Below, piece after piece: positions 34,056 through 46,300 of a stretch of 64,000 bases of DNA; positions within the stretch are counted from its first letter, which is position 1, and every line of letters begins with the position of its first letter. Made by a program: the position numbers and the translations under genes. The notes under the pieces are model-generated. The model saw nothing but the letters and a program-made list of their open reading frames with translations. It ran no database searches and was not told the DNA's origin. Source of the stretch: Lentinula raphanica (lineage: Eukaryota; Basidiomycota; Agaricomycetes; Agaricales; Omphalotaceae); NCBI GenBank assembly GCA_027919835.1, contig JANVFP010000017.1, forward strand, positions 744,001 through 808,000. Reading direction: 5' to 3'.

Positions 34056-37000
34056 ATGGCCAAGCGTAAAAATTCCAAGTCAGAGAAGGTTGACGATCCC
34101 GAGAGTCCCGACGCCAAACGAAGGAAGGAGAAAGATATCCGAACGTCGTCCAGGCACCCAGTAGCGGAACATTCGTCAACCTCGAAGACTTCGTCCTCAA
34201 AAGTTTCCAAGGTTTCGACTGCCAACCCGTCGAATTCCGAGTCTGAGAATGACACTTCGAATTCTAAGGCCTCGAGCTCCAGGGACTTGCGCTCCAAGAC
34301 TTCGAGCACTAAGGCGTCAAGCTCCAAAGCTTCGTCTGGGAAGCTATCGAACTCTAAGCCTTCGAAGAAGGAGACTAAGACGACGAAGCCCCTTTCCAAC
34401 CTTCCTGCTTCTGTTGTTAGGTGCTCGTTGCTCTATCCCTCGACGGCACCAAAGACGAAGGCTACGAGCGTTCCGTCCAAAAGAACGTTGTAGACAGACT
34501 GCTAGGCTAATGAGTCTACACCGAAGATCTGGATTCCAAGTGATTGATGATTGCCGAAACTTTGTTGTTAGTAGTACAATTGTTGTTACACTGGTGATAA
34601 CCAGACCGAGATGAGAGAATAAAAGCCAAATGATATTTGAGAACCGGTAAAAATAACCAATCTGGGGATTGGGTACAGGATACCTACTGCTTATATAGGT
34701 TTTGAGTAGGTATTGGATATAAAAGGTATGTAATATAAAAGTAAATGTCGGCTTGAGGACGTGTCACCACAATAGTAATTGTGATGACACATCCCAGTGC
34801 CGGGACGTGCAAACGCGTCGTCGCTATGTGCCGACGATGCGAGTTGACTTGAAATGACTCGGATCGACGTGGATACGTGTCGATCCGGCCATGTACAAGT
34901 GTCAGAGGAGAAGTGAAGAACAATATAAAAAGTATCATGAGACACCAGACGAGGAGTCGTCATGACTCGTTTTGGCTCGTCTGGGTCATGAATAATACGT
35001 ACATGAACTAAGAAGGGGGTGCCGGAGATTTGTCGCGTCGGCGATACACACGAATGACCTAAATGGGTTGACACAGAGGCGGCTGTCTTTTGGTTAGGTT
35101 GAGGAAGTAAGGGAGTGCCGTCGAAATGCGTCAACGGTGGGGCGATAATGTGGTTACGGTAATCAAAGGCCGAATGACGCGTATACGAACCGGGAATACA
35201 AGAGTGGAGGTTGGGAAGGTTAGCCGGCCCAAGATGGAATTCCGGGGGTTGCATCATCATCCCAGATGACCAAACAGGGCGAACGCGAGCCGATGGTAAC
35301 GATATCGCTATAAGGAAGTGCTATACGACGTGTATACAAGCCGAAGATGAAAAGAGTGGGGTGGTTCAAAAACAAATGGCACCAGACGGAATGCCGGAAA
35401 TTGTATCGTCATCAGGGATGACTGAACGAAGTGGTTACGAGCCGACGATGACGAGAGCGAGCCGACGAAGGGGGTAAACGGAAGAAAGGGAGGGGCGAGG
35501 TTGATGTTGACATAGCGGAACCGGGGGTTTGACACGAAAAGGGCGGGGCCGAGGCTTCATTGGGGTTATGGGGGTCCGGGGAGCGTTGGAATGAGTCGGA
35601 TATCGTCGACGCTAGTCGACGATGGTCCTATCCTGACGATGGGACTTCGTCAGTCTGGATGTAATCCGTTCATTGAACGGATTACGCACCAATAAGGATA
35701 TTGGCTGGCAGACCGTGTCCTCGCGGTCTCCAGCCCTCTAAGGTCGTCCTAATCCATCCTGTATCCCTCCCTAGTTGTCTTGTAGTCCCGATGTGTCGTC
35801 CCGATGGTCCTAGCGTGTCAAGGAAGAAAGTGGTGGCTGAGGAGGAAGGAAGCGATGAGGAAGAAGAAGTGTGGGAAATATAGAAAGGCGGCGCTTCTGC
35901 ATTGAGATGCCGAGACGCCGAGTAAGCGCTGACTCGGCGTAGGCTCGGCCATGGATAAGAGAGGCTTGCAGAGGTTGTTTAGGCTTGAATAAATGACGGA
36001 AAAATATGGAAAAATGATAGGAAAATCAGGAAAAATCAGGGGTTGTGCTGGGAGTATTTTAGAAATTTGTGGGGGTGACCATGAGTCATGTTATGCTTCA
36101 TAACATCTGTTGTTCCTAGCTCTTCTACGAAATCCTCTTCCCAGCATCCAAAGAAACCAACGAAGCTTCTCAAATCCAAAGATCCTCAAGAGTCGTATCT
36201 GCCAACGCTTCATGGAATTGCCCCTCCGAAGGAGGTTTTGGTAAAGAGCAAAGGTCGTAGTTCAATGATATCTAGTACCTTTCTATCTGACCTCAGTACG
36301 TCTTCCAGCGAACATCGTGCTAAACGAGGAGGAGAATAATGCAGACTTAGGAGATGATGTCATCGAATTATATGACTCTGGTAAATCTCAGTATCTTCTG
36401 ACTATATGAACCTAGTTTACTTTTGCTTCGCAGAAGAAGAGAAGAACAAATCTGGTAGCGACGAAGAGGAAGAGATAGATACCGACGATGGGTCCTCGGA
36501 CGCGGACGTGGAGCTCTCTAACAATGATATGGACACTCTATACGACAATGTGAGCACAAATTTTCCTTCTCACCCTTCGTTGGCTCTGAAAGCTTCTTTG
36601 TTCACTATTCCTCTTGCTACAGATGACCGTCAAAGACATAACTCAACCTAAGCAGAAGAAGCAGAAGAAGTCGAAGCGCAAATCTCTCAAGAAAGGCAAA
36701 GTCCTTGAATCTGAATTCGAAGACGTAGAACTTGCGCGTCTGGGCAAGAGTAGTGTTCGATTGGCCATCTGCATTAGGAACATGTGGCCCAAAGAGGATG
36801 AACCTGATCTGACGCTATTCACAGAGGAGCTCGGAAAGTACGGAAACAGCGATTTACTACAAAGCTTGAAGAAAATCACCTCTTCTCTGGATCCCAACGA
36901 AGTCAAGAAGCTCAAAAAATTTGTAAGTAACTTTCCACCTACTACATCGGTTCCTACTAGGCTCAACACAAACACAGATGAATTATGGTTCCTCTCAGGT

Positions 37001-38077
37001 CCGTTCGGATCTAGGGGCCATTGTTCGAATTTTGTCGGCCCAGTTCTATGAGCTTTCTGTATCAAGGAATGTAGAGGCAAGAGAAGAAATAGTTGAGAAC
37101 TCCACTATCTACTCGACGTCTCTTTCTCACTACGTTCTTTTGTAGGCTGATCGAGTAAGGTGGTTACTAGACGATAAGAGATATCATCAAGAGGTGGACT
37201 TAGAGGTAAGAATCACTTCTGAGAGGCTTTCCTTTCTCAACTGTAGCAAAATCGCAGACGCGTACGGTCAAAGGAGCTCCGTTTTCTACTCCTTTGATTG
37301 GCAAGATTCTTCGAGCCTATTTCATGGACTCTCCGTCTTACCTCGACACTTTTCTCATCAAACACATGAAGCAGACAAAGACCGTACCCATTGGCTTGAT
37401 TGTTATGATCACCACCTTGGTGAACTTTTTTTCTTTGTCTCTCGCATACATTCTCAACTTTGTTCTTTTCAATTCTATAGATAGATCACTCCATTACAGA
37501 ATGGACCAGCGGTCGCAAAAAGAAGATTCAACTCACTCGCGCTAACACTGTAGAATCGTAAGTGCACTCTATCTTGTCTATATTTCTAGAGGGCTGACGG
37601 AGGGTACATAGATATTTGTTTTTGTGGAGAACAGTCGAGAAGAGTAAGAAGAGAGCCAAGACCTATATTGAAGACTTACCTTTTGACTTGTTCGAAGAAA
37701 TGATGTAAGTGCTGATACTTCAGGAGAAGAACAGTCTAACACATGCCCCCAGGTCCAACGACATAGGAGACGAGGACGTTCCCGATTATAACTACGAAGC
37801 TATCGAAGCTGCAGCCCAAGAGAAGCGCAAAAAACGTGACGACAGGAGCAACAACGGTAGTAATGACGGGAGCCACAGCGGGAGCAACAAAGGTAGCAAC
37901 AACGGAAGCAACAACGGAAGCAACAAAGAGGACAAGGTAGACAACGGGTTCAACGCCAAAGGCAATGATAACGTGTTCGGGAGCGATAATGTTAACGTGA
38001 GTGATAACGGGAGAGAGATAGACAGGAACGGTAGCTTTGAGACCAATGGTGATGATGTGGACAGCAATGAGGTCTAG
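34056..38077 (+). pseudogene. Nuclear-like basic/acidic protein (DUF6532-like), split by an LTR-like insertion
   Basis: Removing 34,415-36,110 (element plus one duplicated TCTGT) restores exon 1. The model is then 34,056-36,256, 36,309-36,380, 36,434-36,549, 36,623-36,922, 36,978-37,091, 37,146-37,205, 37,258-37,419, 37,481-37,557, 37,612-37,704 and 37,753-38,077. Every phase joins and totals 1824 nt (607 residues). The N-terminus is basic and Ser/Lys-rich (MAKRKNSKSEK, many SSK repeats), then acidic. A folded core follows: LARLGKSSVRLAICIRNMWPK, then ADRVRWLLDDKRYHQ, then PLIGKILRAYFMD, then ITEWTSGRKKKIQL. The end is a GSNNGSN low-complexity tail. The core resembles DUF6532 of Agaricomycetes by pattern only. 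Function unknown. A paralogue lies at 47.1 kb. Confidence 0.65.
34415..36105 (+). mobile_element. 1,691-bp LTR-like element with TCTGT target duplication
   Basis: Starts TGTTAGGTGCTCGTTGC, ends TTATGCTTCATAACA, and is flanked by TCTGT at 34,410-34,414 and 36,106-36,110. It is the only complete, precisely bounded member of the ~1.7-kb family. It contains no gag or pol, no second LTR and no conserved frame, so it is a solo LTR or a non-coding retroelement derivative. Its last 17 bp form a TGTTATG/CATAACA hairpin. It disrupts exon 1 of the host gene. Confidence 0.85.
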
Positions 38078-39092
38078 GGTATAGACAAATCAGTTGGACA
38101 ATCATAATATGTTGTATATAGTTTTGTAGGCCAAGTCCTATGTCTTGTGGCATCTTCTGGGTTACTTTTTGGTGATTGCACTGCTTTGAGAAGCCCGTGA
38201 GACAGTAAAGTGGCCTTTGAAGCTGAGTGGAAAGGTTTTCCTGTAGCTTCAAATCCCTTGAAAACGCCTGAGAGAATTAATCAGCACTTGAGAAACACCT
38301 CGAAAATCCCAACAGTACACTCAGTTGTAAACTTGAGTACTGGAAAGAAGCTGAAAAAAATTGGAGGTGAGCTTAAAGAAGTCAAAAGCTCTCCCAAAAG
38401 CTCTCCAAAGTACTGGAAAGAAGCTGAAAAAAATTGGAGGTGAGCTTAAAGAAGTCGAAAGCTCTCCGAAGGACCCCCAAAGATCATCAAAGACTGTCAA
38501 AGAATTGGACAAGAGCATCAAAGAATTGGACAAAAGTCACAAGATACCTCAAAAGACATCAAAGTCATTGAAAGACTGCTCAATATAACTCAGGACTTTT
38601 GAAGGATGATTATAGATCTTTCAATCAGTCTTAGGTGGACTCTTGTAGAATTCAGAGTGACAACAGATAGTTTAAAAGCAACCAAGAGCACCAAAAAGCT
38701 TTGAGTAATGATGTCAAGTACTTTGTAAATATTGAGAGTTGATCTGAAATCCTTTGAAGCATATCAAAGAAAAACTGAGGCTGTGTGAAAAGACTTTGTC
38801 CATGATAGAGATCAACTTCAGATTGTCTAGAGCATTACAAAGCATTTCAAAGCATCCAGAGATAATGAAGAGTACTTTGTAATACTTGGAGAGTGATTAA
38901 GCTAAACTAAAAATTCCTTTCAGGTGAATTACAGTGAACTTACAGTGAGTTCTAGGCATTTTTCATTAGCCCAGGCTCTTGGAGAATTGGGGGGTATCTT
39001 TGCATGCCCTCAAGGCTCTAGGTCACCTAAAGGCCCTAGGTAGCCTGAGGCTAACTCATGGTGGCTGCAAGCATAGTATGTTTTTGCTGATG
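38078..39092. repeat. AAAG-rich flank ending in a CATCAGG-related terminus
   Basis: The segment downstream of the gene is rich in TCAAAG and GAAAG words. It carries a ~74-bp tandem duplication (AAAGAAGCTGAAAAAAATTG at about 38,343 and 38,416). It closes with GGGGGGTATCTTTGCATGCC and TTTTTGCTGATG, a diverged right end of the CATCAGG type. A similar arrangement follows the paralogue at 48.7 kb, ending at 50,339. I could not find the matching left end. Confidence 0.5.
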
Positions 39093-39991
39093 ATGGTGGG
39101 CAAGTGCTTAAGATTGGCTCAGGAGTTACTCCAGGATGTTTCTTCCTGAAATTTTGCAGTATGCCAGTATGCGTGTTTGTGTATTAGTCACTCTTTTCAA
39201 TCGTATACGAGCCCTGTCAGGCTTACTATTCTTCAAATGTGTTCGCCTTGTGTTCGAGGTGCTTCCTCGGCCAGTGCTTCATCATGCTTCCTCAACTCGT
39301 GTTGCCCACTCTCATTTCTGCTCTTTCTTCCCTCCCTTGACCAAACTCTTCCTCTTTCTGCTAAATTGTAGCTTTCTAGGTCTTCCATGGATTATTCCTG
39401 TCCAGTCTGCCATAAATTCTTTTCTAGACCGCAGGATTGCTCCTCTCACATCAACCAAAAGGTAGATGACTTGCATACTAACTTTAAACGTGTTCAAGAT
39501 AGAAAATTAAGCCAGCGTTTCCAAAATACTGTGAAGAAAGCTACTAGGGCTCAAGCAGGCCAATCCCTTCATAACGTCACCGACATCTTCCCGGATCTCC
39601 AGAGACGAGTTCTAGCTCATTACCCTTCTGCTCCGACAACTCCTCTAGTAGAAAGTATAGAGCAGGAAGATGATGACAATACCGACGACGATGACTTGCT
39701 TCACTCTGATGAAGCGATGGATGTAGATACCCCACCAGACAATCCTGATTCCGATACGGAGGGAGAGATCGTGTGCGCCTCGGTACAACTCCAACTCGAC
39801 GAAGAAGCCTTACTTCACCAAGAGATGATAACCTCCTTGCAGGAGCTATACGGTGCCAATATCGATGATGATGCAGATAGCCTTTTCAACTTTCTTCCGG
39901 AAGTAGAAGAAGAAGCTGCAGCCTCGGGCAGTGGTGGCCCCCCTTCATCATCAACGGATCCCCGCTCCTTGGTAGAAGATGAAGAACCTTG

Positions 39992-40531
39992 CACCTGTAG
40001 CTGTAGGTTTTATGCATAACAAGTGGGCAAGTGCCTGAGGCCCGTTTTGCATAACAGCAGGGCACTAATCCACTCAGTCAATAAATGGATATTTAAACTG
40101 GGATTAAGCACTAAATCAGGCCCCTCCCGTTCTATGCTAACCCCAACATTAGGGAGGGGTCTGATTCAGTGCCAAACATAAGCCAATAAGGGTTAGGGGG
40201 TTAGGGGTTGGGTTAGGTTAGGGTTAGGGGTTTGGTTAGGGGTTAGGGTGGTTAGGGGTTGGGTTAGGGGTTAGGGGGTGAGGATATATTGATAGACCTT
40301 AAAAAAAGGATATTTCAAGAGATACAATTAATTCTTTTTTTCAAAAATATCGAAAAATGTTCTTGCCTATATGTTATGCATAACATGTTGCCCAAGTTGT
40401 TATGCATTACATCCACTGCTATAGTGAGCTATAGTGAGGCTTATTGAGTGGTGGGCAACTGCCCCACTGTTATGCAAAACAGGCTTCAGGCACTTGCCCA
40501 TATGTTATGCATAGAAGTTACAGCCTCAGCT
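39992..40531. mobile_element. 540-bp inverted-repeat element with 8-bp duplication GAACCTTG
   Basis: GAACCTTG occurs at 39,984-39,991 and 40,532-40,539. Between them the ends are inverted copies: GCTGTAGGTTTTATGCATAACA on the left pairs with a right end that, reversed, reads GCTGTAACTTCTATGCATAACA; GGGCAAGTGCCTGA is also shared. An 8-bp duplication fits hAT or KDZ-type integration. The centre holds telomere-like repeats. The first copy of the transposase at 23.3 kb shows the uninterrupted site. Confidence 0.8.
40190..40278 (+). repeat. Interstitial telomere-like TTAGGG repeats
   Basis: About 89 bp consist of GGTTAGGG, GGGGTTAGGG and GGTTGGGTTAGG units, degenerate forms of the TTAGGG telomere repeat known in basidiomycetes. 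They lie wholly inside the 540-bp inverted-repeat element. Exact TTAGGG occurs several times, interspersed with units carrying an extra G. Confidence 0.75.
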
Positions 40532-41214
40532 GAACCTTGGACGTTGAAATGGCATCCTAAAGCGGGAAAAGTATTGAGAGTAAGTGAAAATGTTCACGAG
40601 AAATGGAAAAGGGTTCTCTCTGGGAAGGAAGAGGATGTTTACAGTCTTTTCGGATCGCGTCTGGACTGGGAAATATCCCAGTGGGCTGTGAAGGAAAAAG
40701 TATCTCAAGCCTCTTTTAATTGACTGCTCAAGATTCCTCAGGTGCATGTTACTTTCAATTCGTGAACCGAGACTCACGCCTCTCCAGGTTCAAGAGAAAC
40801 TCGGTCTCTCTTTCAACAATGCCAGATCTATGTTGAACAAGGTGGATCAAATACCAGATCGAGGCGGACCTTGGTTTGTAAAAAAACTGTCCTTCAAGGA
40901 CCGTCCAGATGAAGAGTTCACCGTGCGATACCGAGACCCCGTTGAAGCTGTCAAAGCTCTTTGGGGCGATCCTTCCCTTACCAACCACCTGGTGTATAAA
41001 CCAGCGAAACTCTTTAGGAACCAAAATTGTTCGAAAGAAGATAGGATCTTTTCCAAAATGTGGACAGGACAGTTTTGGAATGTGGCTCAGGTTTGCTTCG
41101 TTAGTTCACTGTCATCTTCGAGTGGCTTATTGAAGTTGTTATATAGGGACATATTCCTGAAGGAGGCACCGTCGCACCCGTTATTCTGGCTACAGATAAA
41201 ACTCAGCTGACCCA

Positions 41215-41505
41215 CATCAGGAAAAATATTCTCATCTCTAGAGTCCCCAGAGATACCCCCCAATTCCTAGGTAGTCTCAGAGAGCCTAGAGTATCTGAGT
41301 TCTTTGAGGCTTCTAAAAATTCTCTGGGTGCTTTCAGGTGCTTTCAGGTGCTTTCAGGTGCTTTCAGGTGCTTTCAGATGCTTTCAGGGTCTTTCAGGAT
41401 CTCTAGGATGTTTTTAATCTTTCAAAGTTCACAAAAATCTCTGAGAAGCCTAGGAATTGGGGGGTATCTCTGGGGACTCTAGAGATGAGAATATTTTTCC
41501 TGATG
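41215..41505 (+). mobile_element. CATCAGG-family element, copy 9
   Basis: A 291-bp member flanked by CA on both sides. It splits the KDZ sequence between LLATDKTQL-equivalent codons and QFSGNKSAYP. Aligning with the KDZ copy at 24,040 shows that removing the element plus one CA restores the target, which confirms the 2-bp duplication. Confidence 0.9.
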
Positions 41506-41740
41506 CAATTCTCGGGCAATAAATCTGCTTATCCAGTCTACCTCACGATTGGCAATATCCCCAAAGAACTATGCTGCAAGCCGGGATCTAGAGCGTGCAT
41601 CTTGATAGCCTACCTTTCAGTCAATAAACTCGTCAAGAAAGGACTATCCAAAACTCAACTTAAACTTCGAAACTATCAACTTTTTCATAGATCGATGGCC
41701 GTGGTATTGGAGTCTTTGAAAGTCGCCGGGGATCTCTCTG

Positions 41741-42553
41741 TGTTATGAAGCATAACATATGTTCCCCAACCCCCTACAAATTTCCTCAATACTCCTGGGA
41801 TTATTCCTCATTAATTCCGCATTTTTACAGCTCGGATATGCTTTAAACCAAACCCATGGTCTCGGATCTGCACTATTCCTTTTCTGGATCTAATATAACA
41901 AGTTCCGGACCTATTTCCGGTCTAATTTCCCACGGTCTAACTATACTTGGAGATTTCCCCTTTCAGTGACTCAATCCTTATTGTCTTGATCTAGCTCCGG
42001 AGTATTTTCCCACGGATTTACACTAACATTGGGACTATTCCTTTTCAAGATTCCATACTAGCTATTCTTGGTCTAGTTCAGGACCACTGTCCCATGGTTT
42101 CACAATGACATGGAACTATGCCTTTTCAGGATTCCAGACTAGCTATTCTTGATCTAGTTCAACAGAAGGCTGTTCAATATGACTCAGGATGACAGGAGAC
42201 AACCCATGTGAATTAGGAACAATACAAATGAGTCAGCATGACTCCAATGACCCAAATTGGGATATGGACTTCCAGTAGTATATAAAGGCTAGATACTTGC
42301 ATGTAAAGACCCCAGATCAGTTATTTTGGAATCATACTCGGCTTTGGTTTTGGCTCTTTCTCTTGTGTTTTGTCTCTGGTTCTGGTTCTGGTGTAACATC
42401 AACGTGTAATAACAACTGTCAACAATCCTTTGGAGTCCAGACATTCGGTGTAGACTTACCTGCCTAGCAGTTTCTACGACATTTGTGTGGATCAATCGCT
42501 TGTAGCCGTCGTCTGTGGTGCCGTCGAGGGTTAGAGCATCGAGCACCCTAACA
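41741..42553 (-). mobile_element. Solo LTR-like unit (813 bp) with CTCTG duplication
   Basis: TGTTATGAAGCATAACA begins and CACCCTAACA ends the unit; CTCTG flanks it at 41,736-41,740 and 42,554-42,558. Removing it with one CTCTG restores the KDZ reading through GGTCCTGGAGTAGAAATGG, parallel to 24,300. It matches 27,128-27,959 closely. Non-coding; a TATATAAAGG-like box near 42,279 could be a promoter remnant. Confidence 0.85.
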
Positions 42554-43360
42554 CTCTGGTCCTGGAGTAGAAATGGTTGGAGGTGATGGAGCTGTTCGTA
42601 GAGTTTATCCCTTGCTGGCCACCTATGTTTGCGACTATCCTGAACAGTGTCTCGTTACCTGTACCAAATATGGTACTTGTCCGAAATGCCAGCGAAAGGC
42701 CGATCAACTTAAACTATCCACTCCAGGAGAGCCACGTACTCAGCGTTAGACCTTCGAAAAGATTACCGCGGCTCAGGAAGCGGCTCACGAAGGAGGTCGA
42801 AGCGTTCATTCTAGAACAATGGTCGAAGACATAGTCGGAGGGAATTTCGATCCTTTCTGGGTTGGGTTTCCTCTTGTGGACATACACTTATGCATAGCTC
42901 CTGACGTTCTTCATCAAATATACCAGGGCATTTTCAAATATCTGGTAGGGTGGGTACAAAAAGTGGTGGGTGAGGAAGAGCTGGATGAAAGAATTAGACA
43001 GCTACCTCCTACTCCTGGGGTCAGGCATTTCCCTAAAGGAATATCCGGTCTTGCTCAGATGACTGGAACAGAACGAAAGCACATTGCGCGTATTCTCTTA
43101 GGCTGTCTAGTGGGTAAAATGGAGCCCAAAGGGATTACTGCCTGTTGTTCCCTTCTTCACTTCATTCAACTTGCACCACAGCTGCTTGCACAATACCCTT
43201 CCCATGACAAGGAAACTCTACAATACATGCAAAACGGACTGGATACCTGGCACAAATACAGAGATTACTTCATTGATAAGGGAGCTTGAGAACATTTCAA
43301 CATTCCGAAATTTCATTCACTTCTCCACTACATCGACTCTATCCGGTGGATAGGGACCAC

Positions 43361-46300
43361 CAGCTGTAGCTGTAAGAACTTCACGAAGTAGACTGAGAAG
43401 TCTCCATATATGCTTTGCAAAGTAACAGGAGTGGCTTTCCAGGCTTAAAAAACTCTTCTGGGCAGGCCAGTAGGGCTCCGGGGGGTACCCGGCTATTTAT
43501 TATATTCATTAATATTTAATAGTTCTTTTATTATTTAATAAATATATTATAATAAATTTACTTTGCGAAGCTGTGCTGCACTTCGCAAAGTGACTATGTT
43601 TACGGCAATTATGAAATCAGGTAAATTAGGGTTACATCATTATGTCATCACCTTCCTTTTTTGGTTCTTGCCTTTTTGGATAAAAAATGTATAATATGAC
43701 ATCATTGATCTTCAAATGCTAAAAATCACAGGGAACCAAAAATAGCTGCAGTGATGTCCTGGTTACCTCAGGCACATCAAAATTGCCTAAAAAGGAAATT
43801 TGTCTAAAAATAGAACTTGATCTCATCAGGTAGCAAAAAATCTGAAAAAATCATTAAAAATACTCAAAAAAATCAGGGTTGCTTTGTTGGCTCTGAAAAT
43901 GCAAAATAAAAAAAAAATACGCAACAAGTGTCAAAAATTTTATTACTTCAAATGATACCACAACCATCAGGCATTATGTATAGATGATCTATATGCTATT
44001 TTTAGCACACCTAGTGCCCTCAAACACTCAGATAGCCTAAATAATTCCATATATTTACTATACTCAATGTTTATTACATTTAACATAGTTAACAAGAAAA
44101 AACCTTGTAACAGTAACATGTGTGTTATGCTTAATACATTTAACAATGAAGAAGCCTTGGAACAGTGTTCATGTATGTTATACTCAATACACTTAACACA
44201 CTTAACAATGAAAAACCTTGAAACAGTGTTCATGTGTGTTATACTTAACACACTTGACTCAATATACTGAATAATGAAAAGAAAAACCTGGAATGGTGCT
44301 CATGTGTATTATACTCAGTAACACACTTGATAATGAAAAAAAAACTCGGATCAGTGTTACTGCATGTTATACTCAACAGACTTCATCAATGAATATAACA
44401 CACTTAGGCCCTGTTCGGGATCCCGAGTACATGTACTTTTTGTAAGTACTTTCGAGTACATGATATGCCGTACTTTCCGGCATTTTTGTGAAGTACTCCA
44501 GTACTTTTTTCCGGTGATGTCACAGTAAGTGGTAACACCTGTAAACATTGCCACACATGCAGTAAATTGATGGCACCTTTGGTTTTGCCGAGGTGCCGCT
44601 TTTGCCGCTTGCTCTATTTTCTCCAATTTTGTAGCCAGTTTGTACTGAGGCTGCCATAGCTAGGTTCTATGTATAGTAAATGATATATTTCAGTTTATGC
44701 AGCAATAGTAACTTCCATCTTGCAAGGTTCTGGGGTTTCTCAATGCCACCCAGTGACTCTGATGGCAGATTACAAATCAAAGGCCGAGTATTCTTAGCGT
44801 CGGCAAAGCATCTGGAATTGGCATTGATAACTATATCGGGCAAGGCTTGTTTTGGAAAAAAGGTTAAAAAGCAATATGAATCACGGCGTCTGTGACCGCC
44901 CATACAAGGAGTACACTGGGACTTTTTACCGAACACTAGAGTAGACCATTATTTTACACGTACTCTTCTCAGTACTCAGTTCCTGCCAAAATTGTACTTT
45001 GTGTACATGTACTCGGGATCCCAAACAGGGCCTTAACAATCAAAACCTCGGAGTAGTGTTCTCACTCATTATACTTTTACACTCAACACACTTCATCAGT
45101 AAGTATAACGCACCTTTAATGGGACATTGTTATACTATAACCCACTTATAACAATGAGGTTTGGGCGCTTATGGGCGCTTATTTGGTGTTTTTCAGTCGA
45201 AATTCATTAATACCACACTCAATAATTTTTGTGGTGGCTTTATATTGTGTCAAAGTGTTGTCTATATTATATTCCTCTAGTTACAATTCAGAGAACTCAA
45301 AAAGTCAACTTGTGGGGTAGCTATATTGTGATCTTTTGTGATATAACAGTGTTTTATGTAAATGTCACTGCATATGTCCATGTAATGCAAGTCTACTGAT
45401 GCTGGGTCATGAGAAAAGCACTCCTACAGTCTACTGGCAGTGTCTGTACATGATTCAGATAGCTATCATAGAGGTTGAACTGTGTGATATACATGTACAT
45501 GTTTCATGTACAACATAGATGTCTACACTTACATGTAACAATAGCTGTCATATTCAATGACCCCCATTACAGATCTCTTAGTTGTATTACATAGAGTTAG
45601 CATATAATAGGTTGTAGGATGACTCTTTTCATGACCCAGTAGCAGTTTAACTTCATAACATGGGTGTATGCATTGACATTTATATAAACTTGATCTTTTG
45701 TGATATAACAGTGTTTGAAACACTGTTATATCACAAAAGATCATAGTATAGCTAGCCCCCCAGGTTGAATTTTCGAGTTCTCCAAATTGTATCTAGAGAA
45801 TTATAATAGAGACAACATCCTGACACAATATAGAGCCACCACAAAAATTATTGAGTGTGGTATTAATGAATTTTAACTCAAAAACACCAAATAAGCACCC
45901 ATAAGCGCCCAAAACTCGTTGTTATAAATGTGTTAGAAGTGTGTTGAGTGTAAAAGTATAATGAGTGAGAACACTACTCCGAGGTTTTGATTGTTAACTG
46001 TGTTATATTCATTGATGAAGTCTGTTGAGTATAACATGCAGTAACACTGATCTGAGTTTTTTTCATTGTTAAGTGTGTTAAGTATAATACACATGAGCAC
46101 CACTCCAGGTTTTTCTTTTCATTATTCAGTATATTGAGTCAAGTGTGTTAAGTATAACACACATGAATACTGTTTCAAGGTTTTTCATTGTTAAGTGTGT
46201 TAAGTGTGTTGAGTATAACATACATGAACACTGTTCCAAGGCTTCTTCATTGTTAAATGTGTTAAGCATAACACACAAATTACTGTTAAAAGGTTTTTTC

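Larger units (their letters stand above)
39387..43360 (+). pseudogene. KDZ-type transposase with three nested insertions
   Basis: The frame starts at ATG 39,387 with a C2H2-like finger (CPVCHKFFSRPQDCSSH), then an acidic linker (EQEDDDNTDDDDLL) and SLVEDEEP. The KDZ body follows and parallels the copy at 23.3 kb: FKDRPDEEFTVRYRDPVEAV, QFSGNKSAYPVYLTIGNIPK, CTKYGTCPKCQRKA, HLCIAPDVLHQIYQGIFKYL and RHFPKGISGLAQMTG. Insertions: 39,992-40,531 (8-bp duplication), 41,215-41,505 (2-bp) and 41,741-42,553 (5-bp). In-frame stops: TGA 40,721-40,723, TAG 42,747-42,749 and TGA 43,287-43,289. At 43,361 the gene is cut by the giant inverted repeat and the C-terminal third is missing. The N-terminus supplies what the first copy lacks. 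Clearly inactive. Confidence 0.8.

Noticed and set aside
37792..38067. Antisense frame of LPLLLP repeats
   Set aside because: It is a complement of the GSNNGSN low-complexity tail of the plus-strand gene.
44680..44936. Frames on both strands inside the Harbinger-like element
   Set aside because: Too short for a transposase, no DDE or Myb-like motif; the element appears non-autonomous.
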